Assembly (NCBI RefSeq): GCF_900115665.1
Contig: NZ_FOXH01000003.1
Location: 282,331-346,330, forward strand
Reading direction: 5' to 3'
From: Pseudarcicella hirudinis
Lineage (GTDB): Bacteria > Bacteroidota > Bacteroidia > Cytophagales > Spirosomataceae
Length of the DNA stretch: 64,000 bases
The position numbers and the translations under genes are program-made. Shown here piece after piece: positions 51,407-59,196 of this stretch. Below the pieces are notes generated by a model, which was not told the origin of the DNA, did not search any database, and saw only the letters and a list, made by a program, of their open reading frames with translations. Each line of letters begins with the position of its first letter. Within the stretch, counting starts at the first letter, position 1.

Positions 51407-53731
51407 CTATTTCGATTTTAAAACAATCAATTCTCCGGGCTGGCACTCTTTTTCGAAAATTCTGCCTTTTTCAATCTTGCCATTTACCAGATATTCTTCT
51501 CCTAAGTTGTGTGCTAATTTCAAATGACCGCCGGCAAGACTTTTGATTTTTATCCCGGAAACCTTTCCGTTTTTAACTTTGGCACTCACCTGAAAAGCAC
51601 CTTCTGCACCAATATTTTCAAAAGAAAAATCTTTCCAGTCGCGGTGAATAGCCGGAAGAACATAGATTACATCTTCCCTGTTTTGTACCAATAATTCATA
51701 AACAGCAGTAAGTGCGCCGAAGCCGGCATCCATTTGAATCACTTCTTTATTGGCTGCTTCTTTAGGAGCCTTAAACCAACCCTGGTCTGCTATCAGACTT
51801 ACACCCTGATAAGCAGCATTATGAAGAGTTCCCCGGCCTTCATTGGTATAATTTTCTTTCCAGTAATGTAACCAATTGACAGCTGCTTCCGGGAGGTCAT
51901 TTCTTGACCAGATGGCAGAAGCCCAGGGAACGCACCAGCCAGACCAGTTTCCTGCACCTTTAAATGTCCAGTTTCTCAGGCTGTTTGTAACAATCTGCTG
52001 ATGTTCAGGAGATTTTGGATTTATCGTGCAAAATGGAAAAATGCTTCCCAGATGAGAATGATGTCTGTGTGAACCTACGAGATCCTGACCTTCCCACATG
52101 GCAATTCTGGTACCTTTTGCACTATTTTCTTCCATCCAGATATCGTCAACAGTGGTGTAAGGCGGTAGCTTCCGGCTCACTTCATCCCAGCGGGGATCCT
52201 GAGGTTTCCCCAGTATTTTAGCTGCCTGAGGCAAAATTTTTGCGATCCGATGTAAGGCTGCCAGTTGGAAAGAGGCATCTCTTCCCCAGGCATTCATTCT
52301 GTCTCCCCGGTATTCAGGACTTACAGAAACCGGGAGGGAAAATCTGGTTCCCCCTTTGCCGTCTGCAACCTCTTCCAACATGGCCCAATAACCTTCAAAA
52401 GCACCTTCCAATAAAGTCCAGGCTGTTTTTTCAAGGATTTTCTGATCCATGCTGTAACGATAATGCTGCCATGCCAGGTAGGCCATCCAGGCAGTACAGG
52501 CATGGTCAATGGTACCTGTCCAGAAAGTACCAACCACATGACAGCGGTCATCAACAGCATGTGGAAGCATCAAAGCACCTTTTCTGCCAAAAAACTTTTC
52601 TCCGTTTTCCTGTAAAGTAGGCGTCCAGTTTGCCATCATATTCCAAAGAGGCATCAGATTGTTTGCCCGGTTGGAAGCCAGTACAGGAGTATAAATCATT
52701 TGTACATTGATGTTGAAATGATAGTCATTGCTCCAGGGAGGCAATTGATACTCCTCGTTAAAAGAACCCTGAAGTCCTGCTGCCAAACCTTGCGGAGGAG
52801 TCATGCAGGCTTGTTTGTATAAACCATAATCTACAATTTCCTGTAAAGCCTGATCCGGAAGGTTGATTTTCGGCACATTTGTCCAATAATCCTTCCAAAA
52901 AGCATTTTTCTGCGTCAGCTGTGTTTTTAAATCAAAAGAAGATACCTTTCCGATTATCAAAGAATTATTGTCATCTTTTCCAAGATGAGTAGCGATGACA
53001 ATCTGATTGGGTCTTTCACTGATTACCAGAGAAAGAGGATCATCCTCAGGCAGCGTTTGTACAAAACCCTTGTAAGGAAATGTTGTTTTTCCTTTTAATA
53101 ACTGTGGTTCGCTGACTCCTGCTTTAGAAAGCAAATCTTTTACATAATTCCAGCTGGGGATAATTTCCGAACTCACCTTACAGTTTTGCGGTAAATCTAC
53201 CCAGGCAAGCTCATCGGCACTTGCCTGTTTGATAAAAGCATATTCTTCCTTTCCTGAAGGATTTCGAAGCGTTATTTTAAGTTCTGCATTTTCCAGATTC
53301 AGATCAGCTTTTATTAGTTTCCAGCCTTTTGGAAAAGTAAGGTCCAATCTTCCCCCGCCAATCTGATGCGGCCGGCCAAGGTTAGGAGCACCTTCTTTTT
53401 TAGGAACAGCAAAAAGTTCACGTAATCCTTTTTCGTCTTTTGCTTCAAGAAGCCTTCGCACTTCCTGAAAGGTAGCTTTAGAAGCGAAGGGATTACCTCC
53501 CCGATGGTCCCAGAATCCGGCCCTGCCAACTGTAATTTTTAATACATTTTCTTCCCCCCAGATCATTAATCCCTGAGTTCCGTTGCCAATTAATGCTCCG
53601 GTATGAGTTCTTGGAAGGGGGAAATTCCAGGTCAGGCTTTTTTGTGAAAAAAGCGGAAAATGAATTGCCAGAATCAGCAGAAAAATTCCGGAACGAACAT
53701 TTATTCCGGAGTATTTGGATAAGGTTTTCAT
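51407..53731 (-). CDS. Glycoside hydrolase family 95-like protein (alpha-fucosidase type), secreted
   Basis: 774 residues from ATG 53731, which begins a signal peptide (GIFLLILAIHFPLFSQ); 86 upstream in-frame codons have no such feature. N-terminal beta domain with LPRTHTGALIGNGTQGLMIWG, an (alpha/alpha)6 catalytic barrel with LPVSVSPEYRGDRMN, GSHRHHSHLGSIFP and GNWSGWCVPWASAIW, and a C-terminal beta domain. GH95 enzymes release alpha-1,2-fucose or alpha-L-galactose. Overall pattern is GH95, though some motifs deviate, so substrate is uncertain. Confidence 0.82.
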   Translation of the reverse strand: MKTLSKYSGINVRSGIFLLILAIHFPLFSQKSLTWNFPLPRTHTGALIGNGTQGLMIWGEENVLKITVGRAGFWDHRGGNPFASKATFQEVRRLLEAKDEKGLRELFAVPKKEGAPNLGRPHQIGGGRLDLTFPKGWKLIKADLNLENAELKITLRNPSGKEEYAFIKQASADELAWVDLPQNCKVSSEIIPSWNYVKDLLSKAGVSEPQLLKGKTTFPYKGFVQTLPEDDPLSLVISERPNQIVIATHLGKDDNNSLIIGKVSSFDLKTQLTQKNAFWKDYWTNVPKINLPDQALQEIVDYGLYKQACMTPPQGLAAGLQGSFNEEYQLPPWSNDYHFNINVQMIYTPVLASNRANNLMPLWNMMANWTPTLQENGEKFFGRKGALMLPHAVDDRCHVVGTFWTGTIDHACTAWMAYLAWQHYRYSMDQKILEKTAWTLLEGAFEGYWAMLEEVADGKGGTRFSLPVSVSPEYRGDRMNAWGRDASFQLAALHRIAKILPQAAKILGKPQDPRWDEVSRKLPPYTTVDDIWMEENSAKGTRIAMWEGQDLVGSHRHHSHLGSIFPFCTINPKSPEHQQIVTNSLRNWTFKGAGNWSGWCVPWASAIWSRNDLPEAAVNWLHYWKENYTNEGRGTLHNAAYQGVSLIADQGWFKAPKEAANKEVIQMDAGFGALTAVYELLVQNREDVIYVLPAIHRDWKDFSFENIGAEGAFQVSAKVKNGKVSGIKIKSLAGGHLKLAHNLGEEYLVNGKIEKGRIFEKECQPGELIVLKSK

Positions 53732-54104
53732 AGCATAATAATGCTTTGGATTATTCCAAAGCGAAAGAGATAAGAAATACAATAAAATGAGCTTTATAAA
53801 ACGCAGTATTTTTCTGATAAATTGATTAAAATCAAAAAATACAGACTGTATCTCTTGCAAAAGCAAAAAGAGGGAACAGAATACTCCGAATGGGATAAAT
53901 ATTTTTATAAGTATTTGTATATGAGATAGATATGTACGGATTGAAAAAGTATTTTTATTAGAATATTTTAAATTAATAACCCTACACAAAAGGACAGATA
54001 GTAAAATTCTTGCAAAAAATTAGCTTTTATTATGAGAAGGAATACTACCTTTACTGTTCTAATCAGGTTTAACTGTTTACGTCATTCAAATACCGTGTAA
54101 AAAC
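53732..54104. other. Divergent intergenic region (GH95 / ThuA), no clear motif
   Basis: 373 AT-rich bases separating the two divergent carbohydrate genes. It must hold both promoters, but I do not find a convincing TTG/TAnnTTTG pair or a repeat. Confidence 0.5.
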
Positions 54105-54947
54105 ATGAAAATTATGTCAAAAACTATCAAATCGTTTTACCATTATTTCTCACTAGCGATAGTGTTTATGATGGTTTGTACTACCTTGAGTTTTGCTCAA
54201 ACATCAAACCCTCTGAAAGGGAAAAAAATCCTAGTTTTCTCTAAAACCAAAGGCTTTCGTCATGGTTCAATCCCATCTGGTATTGCAGCTTTCAAAGAAC
54301 TTGGTAAAGAAAATGGTTTTGTCGTTGATACTACTGAAAATTCAGACCGTTTCAATGAAGAGAACCTGAAAAAGTATCGCCTTGTTGTTTTTCTAAGCAC
54401 AACCGGAGACGTATTGGATGACCATCAGCAGGCCGCTTTTGAACGTTTTATTCAAGCAGGCGGAGGTTTTGTAGGAATCCATGCCGCAGCTGATACCGAA
54501 TATGACTGGCCCTGGTATGGTAAATTAGTAGGTGGATATTTTGCTTCTCACCCGGGAAACCCGAATGTGCAGGTAGGGAAAATGCATGTTCACGATAAAA
54601 ACCATCCTTCTACTTCATTTATGGAAGAAAGCTTTGACAGAAAGGATGAATTTTATGATTTCAAATCATTCAGTCCTGATGTAAAAGTATTGGTAACAGT
54701 TGATGAAAAGACCTATAAAGATGGTAAAATGGGAGATTTTCACCCGATGAGCTGGTATCAGGAATATGATGGCGGACGCGTTTTTTATACCAACTGGGGA
54801 CATACAAATGAGACATTTTCAGAACCATTGGTTTTGAAACACCTTATTGAAGGTATGAAATGGGCAGCAAGTGGCAGTGATGTTGATTATCAAAAAAAAA
54901 AATCCGGACACAAATCCCACCAGAAGAAAACCGGTTCACAAGAGTAA
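54105..54947 (+). CDS. ThuA-like domain: first part of a frameshifted ThuA-PQQ dehydrogenase gene
   Basis: 280 residues. Signal peptide (LAIVFMMVCTTLSFAQ), then a ThuA (trehalose-utilisation) domain: KKILVFSKTKGFRHGSI, GGGFVGIHAAADTEYDWPWY and RVFYTNWGHTNETF. After an A11 run the sequence goes out of phase, giving the unlikely tail SGHKSHQKKTGSQE and a stop. Read one base back after the A run, translation continues as KKIRTQIPPEENRFTRV into the dehydrogenase at 54980. So this and the next entry are one gene broken by a single-base shift. Confidence 0.88.
   Translation: MKIMSKTIKSFYHYFSLAIVFMMVCTTLSFAQTSNPLKGKKILVFSKTKGFRHGSIPSGIAAFKELGKENGFVVDTTENSDRFNEENLKKYRLVVFLSTTGDVLDDHQQAAFERFIQAGGGFVGIHAAADTEYDWPWYGKLVGGYFASHPGNPNVQVGKMHVHDKNHPSTSFMEESFDRKDEFYDFKSFSPDVKVLVTVDEKTYKDGKMGDFHPMSWYQEYDGGRVFYTNWGHTNETFSEPLVLKHLIEGMKWAASGSDVDYQKKKSGHKSHQKKTGSQE
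54892..54902 (+). other. A11 homopolymer: frameshift site in the ThuA-PQQ dehydrogenase gene
   Basis: Eleven consecutive A's. The ThuA frame enters in phase 0; the dehydrogenase frame is -1 and is open from 54887. One extra A (or two fewer) would make a single frame. Candidates are sequencing error, phase variation or slippage. Confidence 0.9.
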
Positions 54948-54979
54948 TTTTTGATCAGAAATTAGATGAGCCTACAGAA

Positions 54980-57505
54980 TTGGCTGTAACCGATGAAGGA
55001 AAGATTTTCTTTACCGAAAGAAAAGGTAAACTGAAAATGTATGATCCTAAAAAAGGTAAAACCAAAATTGTGGCTGATCTGGATATATATACCAAGTTTG
55101 AATATGGTTTGATGGGACTTAATATTGATCCTAAGTACAATCAGAACCATTGGATATATTTATTTTATTCTCCCAAAGGCGGACAATCTGATACGGCTCA
55201 GCATTTATCACGTTTTACGTATGATAATGTGAGGGATACTTTGCTTATCAACTCAGAAAAGGTTTTGTTGAGAGTTCCTGTAAAACGTACAGATTGTTGC
55301 CATACCGGGGGCTCTATTGCCTGGGATAAAGCCGGAAATCTTTATCTTTCTACAGGAGATGACACCAATCCGTTTAAGTCTGATGGCTACGGACCTATCG
55401 ACGAACGCCCGGGACGCAGCGGCTGGGATGCCCGCTATACTTCTTCAAATACCAATGATTTACGGGGTAAGATTTTAAGAATCAAACCAAAAGATGACGG
55501 AACCTATTCAATTCCGGAAGGGAATCTTTTTCCGGTAGGAACAGAAAAAGCCCGTCCTGAGATTTATGTTATGGGAAACAGAAACCCATATCGTATTGCA
55601 ATTGACCAGCATAACGGATTCTTATATTGGGGTGAAGTAGGGCCGGATGCCGGAGGAAACTCTGAAAAATACGGTCCAAGAGGACATGATGAGGTAAATC
55701 AGGCAAGAAAAGCAGGATATTTTGGCTGGCCTTTATTTGTAGCTGATAATAAAGCCTATAATCAGAGGAATTTCGAAAAAGATAGTACCTGGGCTAAGTT
55801 TGATCCGATGAAACCGATCAATGATTCTCCCCATAATACCGGCCTGAGAGAATTACCTCCTGCCAATAAAGCTTTCATTTATTATCCTTACGACGAATCA
55901 CCTGAGTTTGGCGCCGTTGTCGGCAAAGGTGGACGGAATGCTATGGCAGGACCAGTTTACTATTCGGAAGATTTTGATACTGATTCTAAGGTCAAATTTC
56001 CATCTTTCTATAACGGGAAATTCTTTGCTTATGACTGGATCCGTGATTTTATCAATGTCGTAACCATGAAGCCTAACGGAGATTTTGCCTCAATGGAACG
56101 ATTTATGCCTAACATGAAATTCTCTCATCCGATTGATATGCAATTTGGTAAAGACGGAGCTTTGTATATTCTTGAATATGGACCTAACTGGTTTGCACAG
56201 AATGATGATGCACGTTTGTCGAAAATTGAATTTAATGCAGGAAATCGTAAACCTGTAGCAGTGGCAAGTTCAAATAAGAAAGCAGGAGGAGTTCCATTGA
56301 AGGTGGAGTTTTCATCTGAAGGTTCTTTAGATTATGATGGAGATGCCTTAAAATATGAATGGACATTTGCCAAAGGTGCTCCTAAAGGAAATACTGCAAA
56401 AGCCAGCTATACATTTACTAAACCAGGTGTTTATCAGGTTATTTTAAAAGTGACAGATTCTTATGGAAATTCGAATAAAGAGATCATTGAGATCAAAGCC
56501 GGAAACGAAATTCCAAAAGTTGAAATGGCCATTAAAGGCAATAAATCCTTCTATTGGAATGATGAAAAAGTTAATTACGAAGTAAAAGTTGCTGATAAAG
56601 AAGACGGCTCTCTGATTAATAAGAAAATCAATCCGGAAGATGTTCTGGTATCAATAGATTACCTCGAAGGATTTGATAAAACGCTGATTGCACAGGGACA
56701 TCAGGCAAATACGAGTTTTTCTAACGGAAAACGTCTGATTGAACTATCTGACTGTAAATCCTGCCACTCGGTTGATAAAAAATCTATCGGGCCTGCTTAT
56801 AAGGAAGTCGCCAAAAAATACAAAGGAGTAGCTATTTCGACAAAACTTGTGGATAAGGTAATCAAAGGTGGAGGCGGTGTATGGGGAGAACAGGCAATGG
56901 CTGCGCACCCTCAGCTATCTGCGGATGACGTGAAAGAAATGGTGAAATACATTCTTTCTTTGGCTGATGATAAGCAACAAAGCAAGCCGATCAAAGGTGA
57001 TTTCGTTACGAAAGACAATGGTAAAGCCGGAACTTATATTTTCTCTGCCAGCTATACTGATAAAGGGTCAAACAGCATTCCTCCTCAAACAGGTCAGGAA
57101 ACGTTTACGCTGAGAAATGCTACGATCAAAGCCTCTGATTTCGACAATCAGAATGAAACCATGAAATTCAAAGTAGAAGGACTGGGAGAAGTAGTAGTGG
57201 CAATGACCGATAAGAGTTTTACTGCATACAACAATATTGATTTCACAGGATTGGGCTCTGTTACTATTTTAGCGACAGCCTCTGACCAGAGAACTGCCGG
57301 AGGAAAACTGGAAGCCAGACTTGATTCCCCGACCGGACAACTAATCGGTTCAGGAGAAATTTCTGCTGGATCAACGAACCCGACTAAGATTCAGTTAAGT
57401 GGTATTTCAGGTTTCCACCGTTTATATCTGGTTTATCTGAATGCAGAGTCCAAAGGAAAACCTTTGTTTGCCGTAGTGAATCTTAAATTTGAAAAAGCAA
57501 AATAA
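54980..57505 (+). CDS. PQQ-type sugar dehydrogenase / PKD / cytochrome c / carbohydrate-binding: second part of the frameshifted gene
   Basis: About 841 residues from 54980, but the frame is open back to the A11 run and lacks its own signal peptide, so it is the continuation of the ThuA part. In order: a six-bladed soluble-glucose-dehydrogenase-like propeller (NIDPKYNQNHWIYLFYSP; DRTDCCHTGGS-like; STGDDTNPF; VMGNRNPYRIAIDQ), a PKD domain (FSSEGSLDYDGDALKYEW), a cytochrome c domain with heme motif CKSCH (LIELSDCKSCHSVDKK) and a C-terminal CBM6-like module (AGTYIFSASYTDKGS; YLVYLNAE). Probably oxidises sugars at the cell surface and passes electrons to the attached cytochrome. Confidence 0.88.
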   Translation: MAVTDEGKIFFTERKGKLKMYDPKKGKTKIVADLDIYTKFEYGLMGLNIDPKYNQNHWIYLFYSPKGGQSDTAQHLSRFTYDNVRDTLLINSEKVLLRVPVKRTDCCHTGGSIAWDKAGNLYLSTGDDTNPFKSDGYGPIDERPGRSGWDARYTSSNTNDLRGKILRIKPKDDGTYSIPEGNLFPVGTEKARPEIYVMGNRNPYRIAIDQHNGFLYWGEVGPDAGGNSEKYGPRGHDEVNQARKAGYFGWPLFVADNKAYNQRNFEKDSTWAKFDPMKPINDSPHNTGLRELPPANKAFIYYPYDESPEFGAVVGKGGRNAMAGPVYYSEDFDTDSKVKFPSFYNGKFFAYDWIRDFINVVTMKPNGDFASMERFMPNMKFSHPIDMQFGKDGALYILEYGPNWFAQNDDARLSKIEFNAGNRKPVAVASSNKKAGGVPLKVEFSSEGSLDYDGDALKYEWTFAKGAPKGNTAKASYTFTKPGVYQVILKVTDSYGNSNKEIIEIKAGNEIPKVEMAIKGNKSFYWNDEKVNYEVKVADKEDGSLINKKINPEDVLVSIDYLEGFDKTLIAQGHQANTSFSNGKRLIELSDCKSCHSVDKKSIGPAYKEVAKKYKGVAISTKLVDKVIKGGGGVWGEQAMAAHPQLSADDVKEMVKYILSLADDKQQSKPIKGDFVTKDNGKAGTYIFSASYTDKGSNSIPPQTGQETFTLRNATIKASDFDNQNETMKFKVEGLGEVVVAMTDKSFTAYNNIDFTGLGSVTILATASDQRTAGGKLEARLDSPTGQLIGSGEISAGSTNPTKIQLSGISGFHRLYLVYLNAESKGKPLFAVVNLKFEKAK

Positions 57506-57533
57506 GCGATTTTAGGGTTAGAATTTTCACATA

Positions 57534-57568
57534 AAAAAATCCCTCAATAAAACATTGAGGGATTTTTT
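57534..57568 (+). terminator. Intrinsic terminator after the PQQ dehydrogenase gene
   Basis: Perfect 15-bp arms AAAAAATCCCTCAAT (57534-57548) and ATTGAGGGATTTTTT (57554-57568). The remaining 330 bases up to the helicase at 57901 show nothing I can identify. Confidence 0.9.
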
Positions 57569-57900
57569 ATTGAGGATAAGGAAGACCGAATTGTGACGGA
57601 GAAATTGATTGAAATAAACAGAGGGGGCAATAGTGAAAAATTTGTTTGATAGCTATCAATAAATAAGAAAGCTTCATGTCTTTAAACAAAGTATATATCT
57701 CCTTTTTTGAGTAAATAAAACCCTTTTAAAGGAATTGTTAAGTGTTTTCGGAAGATAAACGACTATCGATAAGGCCTTATCGGAAAATTATGATGAACTT
57801 TGCCTGATTCTTCGTTTTGAAGAAATAAAGTCTGATTTTTCAGATTAACGTTCAAGCTGATAGCGTACTGCTTATTGCTGACAGCTATTTAAAGAAAAAT

Positions 57901-59151
57901 ATGTCATTTGAATCATTAAATTTAATTGAGCCTATCCAGAAGGCTTTACAAGCCGAAGGTTATACTCAGCCCACTCCAATCCAGGCCCAGGCGATTCCAA
58001 TTATTTTACAAGGTACTGATTTACTGGGCTGTGCTCAGACCGGAACCGGAAAAACTGCGGCATTCGCTATCCCGATTATACAGCTGCTGGCTCAGAAAGA
58101 AGAAGATAGGAGAGGAAGGAGAAAAGTAAGAGCGCTTATTCTGACCCCAACCCGAGAACTGGCGATACAAATCGGAGAGAGTTTTGAGGCTTACGGAAAA
58201 TATACTGACTTAAGGTCAACTGTTATTTTCGGTGGAGTAAAACAAGGAAAACAAAGTGATGCATTACACAATGGAGTTGATATTCTGATTGCCACACCGG
58301 GCCGTTTACTGGATCTGATGGCACAGAAGATTGTCACACTGGCATATATCGAAATGTTTGTACTTGATGAGGCCGATCGCATGCTTGACATGGGTTTTGT
58401 CCACGATGTAAACAGAGTGCTGAGTGCTCTGCCTAAGAAACGACAATCTTTGTTCTTTTCCGCAACGATGCCTCCGGAAATTCTGAAGCTGGCAGGTATG
58501 ATTTTGCATAATCCTTCTAAGGTTGAAGTAACGCCTGTTTCTTCGACTGCCGATACGATTAATCAATTTGTATATTTTGTTGATAAAAAAGACAAAAGTG
58601 CATTACTGCTCGAAATTCTGACCAATAAAGCGATTGAAACGGTTTTGGTATTTACCCGGACAAAACATGGTGCTGATAAAGTGGTGAAGATTCTGAATAA
58701 AAAGGGGATTAAGGCGGAAGCTATTCACGGAGATAAGGCGCAGAATGCCAGACAGAGAGCTTTGTCAAATTTCAAATCGAAAGAAACAAGGGTTTTGGTT
58801 GCAACTGATATCGCTGCCCGGGGAATAGATGTGGATGATCTGGCTTATGTGATTAACTATGAAATTCCGAATATTTCCGAAACATATGTCCATAGAATCG
58901 GCAGAACAGGCAGGGCAGGAGCTAATGGAACAGCTTATTCATTCTGTGATGCGGAAGAAAGGGTTTTGTTGAAAGATATTCAGAAATTAATCGGAAAGAC
59001 CATTCCCGTTATAGAAGATCATCCTTTCCCGCTTTCTGAAGAAGCTATTGCCCAGGCCGGAAATATTCCGAAATCGAAAATAAATGCTGGTCCTCAGAAA
59101 CCGGCAAATTCTTCCAAAAATCAGAAAAGGAAGTGGTTTAAGAAGAAATAA
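57901..59151 (+). CDS. DEAD-box RNA helicase (RhlE-like)
   Basis: 416 residues. Q motif (YTQPTPIQAQAIP), Walker A AQTGTGKTAAFA, PTRELAIQ, VLDEADRMLDMGF, FFSATMP, then the second domain with LVATDIAARGIDVDDL and YVHRIGRTGRAG. A short basic C-terminal tail (SSKNQKRKWFKKK) is typical of RhlE-type proteins. Remodels ribosomal or mRNA structures. Single gene with its own terminator. Confidence 0.95.
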   Translation: MSFESLNLIEPIQKALQAEGYTQPTPIQAQAIPIILQGTDLLGCAQTGTGKTAAFAIPIIQLLAQKEEDRRGRRKVRALILTPTRELAIQIGESFEAYGKYTDLRSTVIFGGVKQGKQSDALHNGVDILIATPGRLLDLMAQKIVTLAYIEMFVLDEADRMLDMGFVHDVNRVLSALPKKRQSLFFSATMPPEILKLAGMILHNPSKVEVTPVSSTADTINQFVYFVDKKDKSALLLEILTNKAIETVLVFTRTKHGADKVVKILNKKGIKAEAIHGDKAQNARQRALSNFKSKETRVLVATDIAARGIDVDDLAYVINYEIPNISETYVHRIGRTGRAGANGTAYSFCDAEERVLLKDIQKLIGKTIPVIEDHPFPLSEEAIAQAGNIPKSKINAGPQKPANSSKNQKRKWFKKK

Positions 59152-59154
59152 TAT

Positions 59155-59192
59155 AAAAGGCTTAAGTTTTGTCATGAAACCTAAGCCTTTTT
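59155..59192. terminator. Bidirectional terminator between helicase and GH106 genes
   Basis: AAAAGGCTTA (59155-59164) and TAAGCCTTTT (from 59182) form a 10-bp stem, extended inward by GTTT/AAAC with bulges. Convergent genes end at 59151 and 59197. Confidence 0.82.
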
Positions 59193-59196
59193 GTTT

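Noticed and set aside
53732-53989. An 86-residue N-terminal extension of the GH95 protein
   Set aside because: The extension is AT-rich leader translation; the ATG at 53731 directly begins a normal signal peptide.
57569-57900. Hidden small RNA or gene before the DEAD-box helicase
   Set aside because: Only short unpaired AT-rich sequence; no terminator-ended unit or conserved motif visible.
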